Source: Capsicum annuum
Taxonomy: Eukaryota; Streptophyta; Magnoliopsida; Solanales; Solanaceae
DNA length: 64,000 bases
NCBI RefSeq assembly: GCF_002878395.1
Contig: NC_061121.1
Span: 137,204,787 to 137,268,786, forward strand
Direction: 5' to 3'
The translations under genes were made by a program, and so were the position numbers. Position 1 is the stretch's first letter. Each line of letters begins with the position of its first letter. Positions 44,801 to 57,475 of the stretch are shown piece by piece. Below the pieces are notes generated by a model. The model saw nothing but the letters and a program-made list of their open reading frames with translations. It did no database searches and was not told where the DNA came from.

Positions 44801-45079
44801 CTAATTTTATAGTTTATCTTTTGGACTCTGGACATAGAGGAGTGATTTTTTAGGAAGTGGTTCAATCATCTCTTATTGCTGAAGTGAAGGAGAAGCAAGT
44901 TTTGGATCCCATACTTATGCAGATTAAGAATGACATGGGTCAACAAATGGTTATAGTGTTCGGTTTTAAAAGAGATGGCATCTTGAGGTATTAAAGAAGG
45001 TTGTGTGTCCTAATATTGATGGGCTATAGGAAAGGATTTTGACTGAGGCCTATAAGTCCAGGTATACAATTCAATCGGG

Positions 45080-46290
45080 CTCAACTAAGATATGCCATGA
45101 CTTGTAGGAAATCTACTAGTGGAATAATATAAAGAGAGATGGAAAATTTCTTGGCTAAATGTATAGTCTGAAAGCAAGTCAACGTTGAACACTAAAGGCC
45201 TTATGGCATGTCTCAAGAGAAAGAGTTTCCCATGTGAAAGTGGGTAATTACCAATATGGACTTTATTATGGGTCCTTTATGGTCTCACAATCAGTATGAT
45301 TCTATTTTGTTCATTGTGGATAGAATGACTAAGTCTACTCACTTCTTGCTTGTGAGGACTAACAACTTTAAAGAGGATTATGCCAAGTTGTTCATTTAGA
45401 AGATTTTGAAGTTGCATGGGGAGCTAGTGTCCATCATTATCGACTGAGGTACACAGTTCTTATCTACCTTCTGGCATTTATTTCAAAATGTTTGGCTACT
45501 CAGGTGAACCTTAGAACCATTTTCCACCCTCAAACGAATAGACTTTGGAGGATATGTTAAAGGCCCGTGTTATTGACTTTAGGGGTAGTTGGATTGACCA
45601 TTTACCTGTTATCGATTTTGCATACAATAATAGTAACAGTTCTAGCATTAAGATGGAACCTTTTGAGGCTCTTTATTATAGGATGTGTATGTCTCCTATT
45701 GGATGGTTTGAGGTTGGTGAGACTAGGATGTTTGGTTTTGACTTGGTTCACCAAGCCATGGAGAAGGTTAAAATGACTAGATAAAGACTTAAGACTAATC
45801 AGGGACAACAAAAGTCTTATGTGGATGTGAGGCGAAGGGGGTTGGAGTTTGAAGTAAGTGATTGGGTGTTCTTAAATGTATCTCCTATGAAATGGGTCAG
45901 GAAATGTGGGGAAAAGGGGAATCTCTGTCCCCGTTACTTGGTCTATGCTAGATTGTAAGGGGAGTTGGGAATGTCTCTTATGACTTAGAGTTGCCAGCAA
46001 GATTGTCTTCTATTTATCATATTTTCCATATGTCCATGCTAAAAAAGTTTATGGTTGATCTTTATTTGATAGTGCCTATTAAGGATGTTGTTGTTTTAGA
46101 TTCGTTGTCTTATGAGGATGCCCCATTTGAGATATTGGATAGATAAGTTCGTAGATTGAGGACAAAGAATGTATTTTTAGTGAATGTCCTTTAGAATATT
46201 CAAGATATGGAAGAAGCTACATGGGAAGTTGAGGAGGATATGAACGCCAAGTCCCTGTTCTTGTTCCCTGTGTTAGATGGATATGCTTGA
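45080..46290 (+). pseudogene. Element A integrase and chromodomain-like tail
   Basis: The zinc region is decayed (about 45095-45200, KREMENFLAKCIV). The core starts ITNMDFIMGPLWSHNQYDS, with VDRMTKSTHFL, and the second acidic motif reads IIID, TGA (45445-45447), GTQF, where Arg is conserved. The third catalytic residue (Glu in GQAERT) is lost in a small deletion near 45530-45545, because HPQTNR runs straight into the following DMLKARVIDF. 45545-45784 is open: GSWIDHLPVIDFAYNNS, EPFEALYYRMCMSPIGWFEV. The tail at 46040-46290 has LSYEDAPFEILDR, TAA at 46144, VRRLRTKN and EEATWEVEEDM. Confidence 0.85.
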
Positions 46291-46390
46291 GGCATGAATT
46301 TTGTTCCCTTTTGAATTTTTCATTTGGTTTGGATGTATTCTTTCTATTGTCATGCTAAACGTGTCCTAACTCTCATTCGGGGATGAATCA

Positions 46391-46406
46391 TCCCAAGGAG
46401 AGAGAA
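46391..46406 (+). other. Element A polypurine tract
   Basis: CCCAAGGAGAGAGAA directly precedes the 3' LTR start TGTAAGACCC and follows CATTCGGGGATGAATCAT. Confidence 0.75.
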
Positions 46407-48260
46407 TGTAAGACCCTTTAAAATTTTAACAATTTTATTTTTGACCCTCCCACATGCATAACAACGATTTTTAACTTGAATTATGCTTACGGCTATTAGA
46501 AGGTTGTTTTAGGAAAGTTTAAAAATTTTTGGAAGTCGTTTGGGGTTATTTTGGGACCCCAGGGTAGTGAGGGTCAGCAATATTGGAGTGTCCCAGAGGA
46601 TAACCTCCACAATAGCAGCGTGGCACAAAGGCTAGCCACCATGATATTGGCTTGTCACGCTGATGTATTAAAAATGCTCAATTTTTTATTTTTCAGTTGA
46701 GTTGAGGGGATTTTAGTCTTTATACCCCTTGTACGACCTTAAAACATAAAATTACCCCATTCCCTTAAGTTTACAAAGATCAAATAATTCTCTTTCTCTC
46801 AAAAACTCAAAACCAAAGAACATTCAAGGGTTTCACAGTGAATTCATCATCCGGGCTCCAAACTTTGAATTTGTTTTCAATTCCTTATGTATTTTAGACA
46901 TGTATCTCATTACTTAACTTTAATTTTTACATTATGACATTTATTTACTCATTATCCATGTGGTTTAACTTGTTGGGTTTGAAATTAGGTTGAGGGGTTT
47001 TGATTGGTATCACTTGAATTATATTTCCCATGCTTTAAATTGATGGTTTATGCTTTAAATTTATGATTTTAGGACTGAATGGGTGCATTTTCATGGGAAT
47101 TAAAATGGGGAACATGAGTTTCCCCAAATTTATAACTTCTTGGCTAGATAATGACATTAACCTTAACCCACTTAGTGAATTTAGTTTTTGAGCATGGATA
47201 ATTGCAAAATTCAACTTATTTATGAAACCAATTGCATTGCATTAATGGATAATTGGTTAAAACGAATTTGAAAGGTACTTAGTGGACATGGTTTTAATTT
47301 AAATTGAAACTTGGGTGTCTAATGCTTACACAGATTGGTTTGGCATGATTATTTAAGCTTGCAAACATAATTGGTATGGCGGTACCAAGTTGTAAATGAC
47401 TTAGGATAAAACTCTTGGGCAAATTGATGGGTTTATGTGCAAATTATTTTAATTTGGGCTTAAAGGGAAATTGTATAGCTCACTATAAAGATGTAGTCCC
47501 GGGAGGACTAAAATTTGAAACTATGTTTGTTGGCGTAGGGTTCTATATGACCGTGTGCTTGGTTCAGACATTATATTTTGGAATGGCTAGAGCCTTGGTG
47601 TCACTAGCCCTTCTTTTGGATTCCTTGGTTCATGTGGCAAACATGCATTGGGTCCCTTTCAGTAGGACGAGCTGAACTCATATAGCCCATGGGTGCCTTT
47701 AGGATGGAGCGAGCTACACAGTTTAGGTTAATGGTTTAAAATCTCACGTTTGTAAACCTTTACCCTATCACGGCATCCTATATGTGTATATATGAATGTG
47801 TGCATCTGGTATGAAACCTTCACTTTCCCTGAATTACATGTCAGTGCTTATCCCATTAACATATCATGTTCTATTGTTGTAGTGCAGTGTTAGGTGGTTC
47901 AGTACATCTATTGAGTTATTGAGAAGTGGTGAGCCTCCATATTTGTAAAGGCCCTGTTATTTCACTAGTTTCCTTATTCTCTTAGTATTTTATTTTTTAT
48001 TCTTTTTGATGATAGTCGGGGGCTTGTCCCTACTTTGTTTGATATTCTAGTTTTAGAGGCATTGTAGACAAGTGTGGGTTGGATTGTTGGTTTGACTCTT
48101 CGAACTTTCATTCGACTTATTTGTCTTTTTATTACTATTTTGATTTACTTCTGCTTTATTATTATTATGGTGCTCTTGATGTTAGGCTCAGGATGTGGTC
48201 TCCGGTCTAAGGTGGTCTTGAGATACCTATCATGACTATGTACTGGTTTGGGTAATGACG
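46407..48260 (+). repeat. Element A 3' LTR
   Basis: 1.85 kb, from TGTAAGACCCTTTAAAATTT to TTTGGGTAATGACG. It is the uninterrupted copy that defines the target of block B (at about 46670). 46610-46660 contains AGGCTAGCC (palindromic GGCTAGCC core) and CCTCCACAATAGC words. The 86-codon frame at 47415-47675 is a chance frame. Confidence 0.85.
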
Positions 48261-48263
48261 AAA

Positions 48264-50699
48264 TATAACACCTTGAAAACTAAGCTACGATCAAAACCAA
48301 TCTTGAAGCATATGTACAATGATTGCATAAGCATGAAATGAACATTAGGTGATACTTTCCAATGCCAAAAAATGTTTGACAATTTGGAACAGGGTAAATA
48401 CTTATGGATATTTTACTGAAAAACTATCAAAGTTGGCAGTGGCGATGATTTAGGCGACGACTCATTGCCAAGTCCCTACGATCATATCTAGGCCCTATGA
48501 GTAGCCTAGAAAGTTGTATCCAAACAGGAAGGTTCTCGAAAGGATATGGGATGACAATTCCGTAGATGACATAGCTAGACACTACGAGTTGTAATATGAG
48601 TCATCGGCAGTGAAAATAACACCTTTCTATTCAATTCTTCAAAGAGTTTATGGTCCTTTATGTGGATATTCAATAAGGGGTTCCTTTTAACCTTATGCCT
48701 AAAGCCTAGTTTTAGAATATGAATTTCAGTTATGATATTTAGGTACTCATGATCTAGGATTCACAAACAATTATTCCAAATAATTAATTCTTAATTTCCT
48801 CCTATTATTTTATCATTATGGTTCCTACTAAAAGTTATTATGTATGATTTTTGTAGCTTTAACTTAGTTATCATAATAAATAAATAATTATGCATGTTTT
48901 ATGGACTTCAGCCTCTTTCAGAATGAATATGCATGATTTAATAGATTTTAGTCTATATTAATTTGACATGATATGTTTTCCCATGAAATTCAGTACTTCA
49001 CATACTTTTTAGTATATGGCTCCTCCTTATACCAATACTCAGTATTTTGGGACTTATACTCTTACAAATTCATTCCTCAAGTTAGGTATTTCATGAATAA
49101 GTCATGAATACATGTGTCACTATGAAAAATATAGTTTTACATATGTAATCCATGAACCCTCAGTATATTGAATAATTCATTATTTTGTGCATGACTTGAG
49201 TAATTCCGCATTCTATTCAAATTATAGGATTGTCTTGAGTAGTTGAATTCTTAAGTGATGGCATGTTATGACACCCGATGACTTAGGATTTCTTGCATTG
49301 TCTATTAAACATGTAATCCTTTAGCTTTTATGATTTAGAATACTTCTAGATAAAGTATGTATCATTTAATTTAGAACATCTGTATTATTGAGCTATTCAA
49401 TAGATCAATTTATATTTAGTTGGAAGTTATATTTATCATCGAGTGGAGAAAGGGGTGAAGGCTCGCGTATCTATTGGTTGAGACCATTACTAGAAGTTCC
49501 CAAGTCCCAGAACTATCATGCCACCATAGGTTCTGAAGGGTTATCTATCAAACCAGGATTGACACCTTATCCCTTTTAAACTTTAGTTTAGTGGTACCAT
49601 ATCAGATCAACCTTTATAACTTAGCAAGGTATATTGGGCCCTTTCAATAGGGATTATACATGAGACCCCATGGTTAGCCCACATGGTTATATGTTGGTTA
49701 ATGGTATCTCCCACAATGCAAACTCAATTATTATATGACCTTGTATTTAGTTTATTCAGTATAGTATGAATTCGTTACATGTTTATTACTTGGTCATTGG
49801 ATTAGTGCATATCCTGCAATTTTAGTCTCAATAACTGCACATAATCCTCAGTTCAGTTTTACTTATTTTTAATCTATGACTCTTCATATTATCATTATAT
49901 TTTAGTGCATATATATTTCATATAGGTTCATTATCCTATATTTTAGCTTTTTGCATTTATTTAGCATTCATTACAGTTTTACAGCACATTCATCACTGCT
50001 TGTAAATCGTATAAGGTATTTATATTTCTATAGCATTCTAGTTTTCAAAAATATTTTAGCTCATGATTCAAATATTTCACTATGACTCACATCTTTTATG
50101 TATAGACATATTTTAAATACCTACTTCAAAAAATAGTTTATGTCCTCAGTGTTAAAGTAAATTTTGGGTGTCTTCATGACTAGTGCACATGTCACACACT
50201 CAATACATTCAAAAGTATATATTTCATACCTTTTCTACCTAAATTTTTCATATGATGTAGACTTAGGTGCTTACTCTTAGGATCTTAGTCATGCAAAGCA
50301 TAGCTTCCAGTCAGCAGGTGAAGAGTTCTCTAGATTTGGGGACTCAGTTCAATTTGAAGTTCTAGTATTTTATGTCAATTCATTTGTATTGTTTAGGGAT
50401 AGTTGGGCCTCATGTCCTAACTACTTGAAGTCAGTATCAATAGAGGCTTCATAGATATTTAATCGGAGTTGTTCTATTTAGTTTCTATTTCTTTTCAGAT
50501 AAGACATGTTACAAATAAACTTTCCAATAGTTAATGTATGGAACTAGTTTATTCAGTATTATGTTCCCATTCAATCAATCTAGCTCTTATATATGTTTTA
50601 ATTAGTTTCCATGCATAATATCAATACCATGGGTTAGCTTTTGATTACTTGTGGTTCTAAGAACTATGTTACGACTAAGAGGTAGTCTCGAATCATGAA
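48264..50699 (+). repeat. Element H 5' LTR
   Basis: It starts TATAACACCTTGAAAACTAA (usual TGTAACACC) directly right of A and ends near CGAATCATGA at about 50699, just before a primer site, giving about 2.44 kb. 48440-48600 contains GGCGATGATT, GGCGACGACTCATTGCC, CTACGAGTT words like the palindromic arrays of other families. No 3' partner LTR was found in the window. Confidence 0.7.
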
Positions 50700-51399
50700 A
50701 AAAATGGTATTAGACAAAGAATTCAAGTGTCTTATGGTTCCTATGAAGTTGTCTCTAGTAGAGTCTTAAAAAATAGTATGGAAATGTCTATACTTTTCTT
50801 TCAGAGGCTATAGGGAGTTTAGGAAATGTTTCCCTTTTTTATATCTCAGATCGTGCAGTAGAGATGTTCACTAAGAAATTTATACAGATCTAAGCATTGC
50901 TCTATTTTTACTGACTATGCCGCATTTTCAAGGTAATAAAATAGTTAAAGCTTAAATTCCTACTGATTGAGTTTTCTCAAACGAACCATACAAATAGTTA
51001 TCAGATTGTATAAGGTCTTAAGAAGAGCATATTAGTTCTATGCTCAGTGATTTGAGAGAATTAATAGTTTTTTATGTGAATCATGTATCGAGGCAAAGCA
51101 TGATGTTCTCTCAAATCCCTTAAATCAAAACCATATGGTAGAATAAACCTAAAGTTAGAAATGTGAGTCTAGAAATACGACGGCTATAAAATGTTTAAAA
51201 GATGAGCATATTTTAGATAGCATCTGATGAGGTTGAATAAAAGGCCATTGATCTTGAGATATTATGAAGCCCATTATGGTAAGAGATGCATAATGATGTC
51301 ATAAGAAAGTGTAGAAAGATCATGAAGTGAAATGTTCTTGTAGATTGAAGTTAGACAAAAGAGGTGATAAAGATTGATTAATTCATAATAATTCTAGGG
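50700..51399 (+). other. Element H primer-binding site, leader and decayed start of gag
   Basis: TGGTATTAGACAAAG (about 50705-50719) is a primer-site relative. The leader has CTAGTAGAGTC, AGAGGCTATAGGGAGTTTAG and GAAATGTTTCCC, matching the leaders of A and G. 50900-51399 should be gag, but I see only broken frames without a domain. The H sequence ends where minus-strand pol of element L begins, at about 51400. Confidence 0.5.
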
Positions 51400-52777
51400 G
51401 CCTAGTGCCCAAATCCTCATGCAACCTATCCCAAAATTTAAAAGTATATGTTGTGTCCCTATTAAAATGATGGAAGGGGCACCTTAAGAAGCCACATTAT
51501 CTCCATGATGTAGATCTTGGCATATTTCTTAGAATCATAGTCAACTCAAACTAGCAAGAAGTGAGCTGATTTTGTCAGTTAATCCACTATAACCTAAATG
51601 GAATCATATTTTCCAAGTACTTAGAAAGACCCACCATGAAATCCATCACAATATTATCTCATTTCCATATAGTCTTAGGCGTTGCTTGAGGTAGTCCTAT
51701 AGGTATTTGATGTTCATACTTCACCTTCTGACAGTTGAGACACTTAAATATATACTCCATTGTGTCCCTCTTCATCCTAATCCACTAGTAAAGTTACCTC
51801 AAGTCACGATACATTTTAGTTACACCTAGATGAATTGAACAAAGCAAGACCATAGGCCTCAGAAAGTGCATCACCAATCTAGTCCCTAACTCGAGGAACA
51901 CATATCCTACTTTTAAACCACAATACCATTCCTACATTAAGAGTGGCATACGTCACCTCTCCATGCACCACCTTATCCTAGAGTGCACTCAACTTTTGAT
52001 TCTCAAATTGTTTGTATTTAATGTTATCTAGAAATATGGACTTCACCTCAATACTATCCAACACTCCACCCTTATCTAAAATTGTGAACTGCATACATTG
52101 AGTTTCTAAAGTTTGAAACTATAGCCAAAGGTTTCTTGGACACACTCAAGAAGGACAAACTACCAATACTCACAACCCTTCTGCTCAATGTGTATTCCAC
52201 TATATTGGCCTTCCACGCTGGATAGTCACATTATAATACTTCAACAACTCTATTTATCTCTGCTACCTTAGATTTAAATCTCTTTGAGTACAGACAAGTT
52301 GTAGAATACAGAGATCTATGAAAAACTCACACTTGACACTATAAATATAGTTCATACATATCTTTAATGAAAACACCACCGTTACCAACTCTAAATCATA
52401 AGTTAGGTAGTTCTTTCCTTGAGGCTTCAACTATATCAGAGCATAGGAAATGATATTCCTATCCTGCATTAACACAACACTCAAGCCTAAAATTGAAGCA
52501 ACACAAAACAGTATAAAGTCCTCACCTTCAACTAATAGAGAAAGAATAAAAATTGTAGTCAAGTGTGTCTTGAGCTTTTGGAAGGTTTCCTAACATTGGT
52601 TTGGCCAAACAAATGACACTTCCTTGTGAGTCAATCTTGTCAAGAGTATTAAAATGGATGAAAAGTTCTTAACAAACCTGTAGTAATAATTGGCAAGACC
52701 TACAACACTCTTTACTTCTTTCACAGAACTATCCAACTCTTAACTGCCTCAGTTTTCAGGAACCTACGATTTCTACT
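51400..52777 (-). pseudogene. Element L: minus-strand pol piece (RT end, RNase H, integrase zinc region and start of core)
   Basis: Minus strand, right to left. 52750-52660 has the RT connection (VGLANYYYRFVKNFS). 52540-52100 has a decayed RNase H and linker (ANIVEYTLSRR). 51790-51690 has the integrase zinc region (MKRDTMEYIFKCLNCQKVKY, EHQIPIGLPQ). 51660-51430 has the core start (WKWDNIVMDFMVGL, then LTKSAHFLLV and KYAKIYI). Every segment contains stops, several of them TAG or TAA. The LTR I interrupts it on the right at 52777, and the left end is cut at H. Neither LTR of its own was identified. Confidence 0.75.
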
Positions 52778-55082
52778 TAACACGACCTAAACCAAGGCCT
52801 TGTTATAATGAGCATCCCAAGTCCAATTATGACCAAGGGTTACCCCTATTACCCAACACAACCTCTAAATACACATACACTAAGTCAGATAAATTTAGAA
52901 CATATAACATGATAGCGTTGATTATAATTCTAGATGTTGGGATAGGTCTATAATAGTGACCAACCTAAATAAGTCCAATCATCTAATACCAACAAATAGC
53001 AATAGCCAAACCAATATAAAAATTGAGTTCATGTCCATAACATAACATAAAAGGATGCAACAATCATAAATTCAGTCAAATGGTATTTGCCCCAATACCA
53101 ATGTCAATACTAAGGATGACACCAATACCGACACCAACGATTCCAACCTATAGTAGTTCCATAAAGCCTCTAACCAAAGGAAAACAATATCCGGTTGGAC
53201 ATTCCCCCAACCATAGCCAAAACCAATATCTATAAAATGACACAAGTATGTAAAGACATCCATGATGTGAAATAGAGCATATAAAAATAAGAAAGCTCAC
53301 TACTTCAATCAAATAGCTGATCTCAAATCCAATCACTAAGAAGGAGTAGTAGAATGGTCGGTTCCAATATCGTGTGGGGATACAGTCGCTAGAAGATGGG
53401 TTAACGTGTAAATGCTAGCAAGTACTCAGGACAAGGATAAAATAATGCCAACCTTTAAAACCAAGTAAACCAACCATATGCATTCACAACCATATATACA
53501 TATATATGTATATGCAACCATGTTGGGAATAGGGAATCGAGCTTAGTATGCATTTAAAACCATTAACCTGGGTATGTATAGCTTAACCATCCTAGAACCA
53601 CCCACGAGCTATATGGGTCTAGAGTAACCCTATGAATAGGCCACGATGCATGTAGTCGCACAAACTGGAGATACCATCGGAGTAGGGGATTCCAGAGTAC
53701 CCTTTGCTCTCCATGATACATATATATGATTGTAACTTAAGGGATTATCATGTACCCATATGATCATCATGACCAAATCCTCATGCCAGAAAATATGACT
53801 TTCCAATATCCATCCATTAGACTCACACCTTCACGGTTAGCTGTCACACCTCACTATTATTACCCAATTAAAACCATTACCACATAACCAAGACCACCAT
53901 TCCATTTATTATTAACAAAGGCTATAAGTAGTGGTATCATCATACCAACTATAGCTTACAAGCAATGTCCCTAGCCAACCTTACAAAGATTAAGAGATTC
54001 CCTTGTACTCATTGGTTTTATTATCAAGTTAACATGAAAGAGTCTCGTGTACCCCACAAGTGTTTTATAATTAGGTTCACTTGGGGGATTCCCTTGTATC
54101 CCACAAGGAATGTTTAATTAGCCATGGCCATTACCATCAAGACCTTACCATTAAATCATTCCAAACCATTTATACCACTTAAGGTTCTACTACTGAGCTC
54201 CACCATGCAATAGTTCAACTAAAAGTTCAACAATATAGTAAAAGTATTCTCATAGGCATTTTATCAAACATGTGAGGGCATAATATTTTCCAAAACTAAA
54301 ACCAATTAACAATTAACCATTCCCATGCAAACAATAGTCCGAACAACCATTAAAGCATGTAAATCCATAATTAAAACATAGGAAAGCCATAACTAATCAT
54401 TTATAGCCAAAAATGCCAACATATGATTGACAACCCAAAACCATACAACAATTGTGCCATGAAAACAATTCCTAAAATATGCCTTTTTTGGAACTAACAA
54501 TGACAGAAAGTATGTTGCCTTAGAATGTGAAGATGATGGAGAGAAATCACCCGTACAATCCCCAAATTAATTCTCTAGATGAAACCATAGAATTCTTTTA
54601 CCCAAGAGCCTTAGAGAGAATTTGAGAGAGTTACTAAGTATTAAAGATTAGAATATCAGGGTAAATGATATCCCAAAAGAGTTATAAGTCAAGAGGCCTT
54701 AAGATTTTAAGTGGGTAAATATCCAGATTACCCCCACTTAAACGTATAAAAATCCCACAGAAGGGTACGACCATCCCATACTAGTCGTACCCCACCGTCG
54801 AGTGGTACCCATCTCTCATACCCTAGGCCTCCCCTTTAACCCTAACACTGCCCAACATACGACCATCTAATCATATGACTTTTACCCTTGACCTATACCC
54901 ACCATAGAATGGAAATCAATGAGGATTTGGATGCTTGTCACTATACAAGTGAATGGTATGACTTGTAACCTATCTTACAGGTTATGGTAAGACACTCGTA
55001 CACAAATCCAAGCTAAGTTACCAAGTTTCAGATTAACTGATGTAAAAACTAAACCATACAAATGTCACCCACCATACAACTC
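52778..55082 (-). repeat. LTR I: G-family LTR on the minus strand
   Basis: On the plus strand the left end reads TAACACGACCTAAACCAAGG, a decayed TGTCACGACC-type end. The right part (54770-54960) has CCCATACTAGTCGTACCCCA, GGTACCCATCTCTCATACCC and CCCAACATACGACCATCTAATC, which are the reverse complement of the G LTR words at 13610-13700. The length of about 2.3 kb matches G. No primer site or polypurine tract flanks it, so it may be a solo LTR inserted in the pol of L; its right edge meets LTR J directly. Confidence 0.65.
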
Positions 55083-56899
55083 TGTAATGCCCCAAGAACC
55101 TATCCCGAGATGTCACACGGTGCTTAAGGCCACAGACAGCCTTAAGCTAACCCTATGAGCCTGTCTTTACTCCTATAATTCACCATGACAATAATCAAGT
55201 GGTAATAAGAAAGAATAATCATGCCATGAACATACTGAGATACAAAGTAATACTGTCCTGTACAATCAAAATACTAACGTTCTGTACATACAAGTACTCT
55301 AGTCTGACAAAGCCTCTACTACATAAGACTGAAGAGCCATTAGGAAAGATCCCCAACTGGCTCGTACTGAACTGAAAGTAAATAAACATCTATCAATAAG
55401 ACAAAATTGAAGACATAGGTCCTCAAACCATAAGGACTCACCAACCGCAGAAATATAGATGAAGGTACTTAAAGATTACTGTTGCTGCTGAGACTAAGCA
55501 CCTGAACATATATCATAGGGAAATATAGAATACGAAAGAGTATAGGAGTCAGTTCGTGGAATGTACTGAGTATGCGGGGGTGGATGCAACATTTAAATAA
55601 TTTCATAAATGAATAAGAAAATCATGCATGCTAACCATAATAATTCTCTTTGCTTGAATTATCTACAACATTTTTCTCATAAATCATCAGTAGTAATACA
55701 TGCTTCATAAATCTCGTAAATCATTTATCTCAGCTCAAACTCTTTAACTCATGATATAGAGTGACTCGGTAACTCAAGAGACATAAATCATTATGGACGT
55801 GGGAGTTTCTTATAACCGACATGACTATACCATATGAGCCGTATGGAGTCCAATGTTTTGCCCTCCTAAGGAGAGAACCCCACATTGGTAGGGGTGTTGT
55901 ACTCTTGCCAGGAAGTACAACCTTAATCTCATCTTCATAATATCATACTTGGCCTTTGGCTGATAATTATCAACATCAATCCTATGATGGCACGTAGTTT
56001 TGGAAAAATACAAAATTTCCTGCTCGGTGCTAAATACTCCTCCCAGACTCAGCTCAGAACGCGTTAGGAAATCCACCTCAATCAATAGCAACTCATAGTT
56101 CTGTTATAAAGACCAATACATAAATATATATCTCATCTAAAAATCATAAACATCTTGTGGATTCCTAACTCGACTCAACTTAACGCAAGCTTTCTCTAGA
56201 TCAAGTACATTTATTTATCAAATCATTTCAAATATTAAAAAAATATTGGAAACATCATAAGACTCATTCTTGCCTCTCAATTTCACATATCAATATACAT
56301 TCAATAGTCAAATTTCTCATAGAAAGGCACCACTCATGACACTTGCCTCAAATTATTCCAAAATCATTAATTCATAATAAAAATATTCAACTCATGGAAC
56401 TTAAATTAAATATCTTAGAAATAACCAATACATAATGATAATATACAGCTCATGGAATAAATTCTCAATTTAAGAAACATGATGGTGAAATAATCATAAA
56501 TATCAAACTTATTCAACTCAAATCTCATAAATTATTAATAGGGAAATTTGGGTGTAAACCCACTTGCAATAGCATATTAATCAATAATAGAAAGTAAATC
56601 TTTAGGCACAAGAATGAAAGGAATGTTCTTGTTCAAACCCCACATACCTTGGGTTTTGATTTTTTTTTTGGAGATGTAGAAACTTGTTTGGAACTTCTTC
56701 CTTACACTTTGAGACCAAGATTCTTGATGCCTTTGACTTGGGGAACTTAATTCTTGTATCACTTTGAATCACTATGGAGGATTCATAAATTTATTTGGAA
56801 GAAGATTGAATTTTTGGGTGTTAGAAGAAACCCTAATCTCTAGATGTTTCTTGGAAGAGAAAAGGAGAAAAGAGAAAATGATCTCCTCTTCTCTACTTA

Positions 56900-56910
56900 G
56901 ATATATATAG
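56900..56910 (-). promoter_or_regulatory. Candidate TATA box of the J LTR
   Basis: On the minus strand CTATATATATC lies about 60 bp downstream of the tandem array and the AAGGGTATTTTGG block. The position within the LTR fits a core promoter, though none is experimentally shown. Confidence 0.45.
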
Positions 56911-56967
56911 ATGGCCATAAGGAGCGGAAATGACCAAAATACCCTTTTGAAATAGTTGAAAATTATA

Positions 56968-57316
56968 GATCAGGGCCTATAATGGTTGACCTAATGGTCC
57001 GTCAGAGGGAATGATAGTCCACCAAGTCGTCCATCACTCGGACACCAGAACTAGAATGTTCTTCCTCGACATGACGGTTTACCTGACGGTCTGTCAGAAA
57101 AGTGATGGTCCACCAAGACATCCATCACTTGAGGTCCAGAAAAGAGACATTCTATCTTGGTCTGATGGATACCTTAAAGGTCCGTCAACTTTGTGATGGT
57201 CCACCACTTTGATCGTCACACGACATCCCAAAAAGGAAGCTACTGGCTTGGATTGATCAGACACTTCATGGTCCACCAAGGACCTGACGGTCCACCAGGT
57301 CGATCGTCAAACCTGG
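56968..57316. repeat. 91-92 bp tandem array with GACGGTCCGTC-type words in the J LTR
   Basis: Nearly four units. The anchor GGTCCGTCA, or its variants, occurs at 56996, 57088, 57179 and 57270 (spacings 92, 91, 91). Each unit also has GATGGTCCACCAAG and, in most, TCCATCAC. GACGGTCCGTC-type words are palindromes. Frames of 61 codons on both strands here are products of the repeat. Confidence 0.85.
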
Positions 57317-57460
57317 GCTATCTTGTAGCATTCAGTAAAATAGCCATAACTCTCTCATCCGATGTCGGATTTCAATGAAATTGGTATCGATGGAAAGCTT
57401 ATTCAATGATCTACATGACAAAAAGATAGTTTAGGCTTAAGGAATGATTGGGGTATTACA

Positions 57461-57475
57461 ATATCTCCCTCTTGG
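57461..57475 (-). other. Element J polypurine tract
   Basis: On the minus strand CCAAGAGGGAGATAT directly precedes the LTR start TGTAATACCCC. ATTCGAGGATAAATATTT lies upstream, as in sister elements. Confidence 0.8.

Larger units (their letters stand above)
18805..48260 (+). mobile_element. Element A: Ty3/gypsy (Del/Tekay-like) element carrying nested insertion B in its 5' LTR
   Basis: After removal of block B, A is about 8.8 kb: 5' LTR 18805-19066 plus 39717-41353, leader, gag-pol 41577-46290, polypurine tract, and 3' LTR 46407-48260. The 5' LTR pieces align with the beginning and remainder of the 3' LTR respectively. Its order (gag, protease, RT, RNase H, integrase, chromodomain-like tail) is the chromovirus order. 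It is coding-complete in domain order but broken by stops and frameshifts. No clear target-site duplication was found. Confidence 0.85.
55083..57460 (-). repeat. Element J 3' LTR
   Basis: On the plus strand it reads TGTAATGCCCCAAGAACC to TGATTGGGGTATTACA (2378 bp). On its right lies the polypurine tract and pol of J on the minus strand, so this is J's 3' LTR. In element orientation 57403-57341 is the shared block, 57316-56968 a 91-bp tandem array, 56947-56926 an AAGGGTATTTTGGTCATTTCC block and 56910-56900 a TATA-rich stretch (CTATATATATC). Confidence 0.85.

Noticed and set aside
47415..47675. 86-codon frame in the 3' LTR of element A
   Set aside because: It lies wholly inside the LTR, and the homologous part of the 5' LTR (40480-40740) does not keep the frame.
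18800..48265. Target-site duplication for element A
   Set aside because: The five bases beside the inferred ends (TTGCA on the left, AAATA on the right) do not match, and both LTR ends are eroded, so no duplication is claimed.
57011..57378. Overlapping 61-codon frames on both strands
   Set aside because: They come from the 91-bp tandem array in the J LTR and carry no domain.
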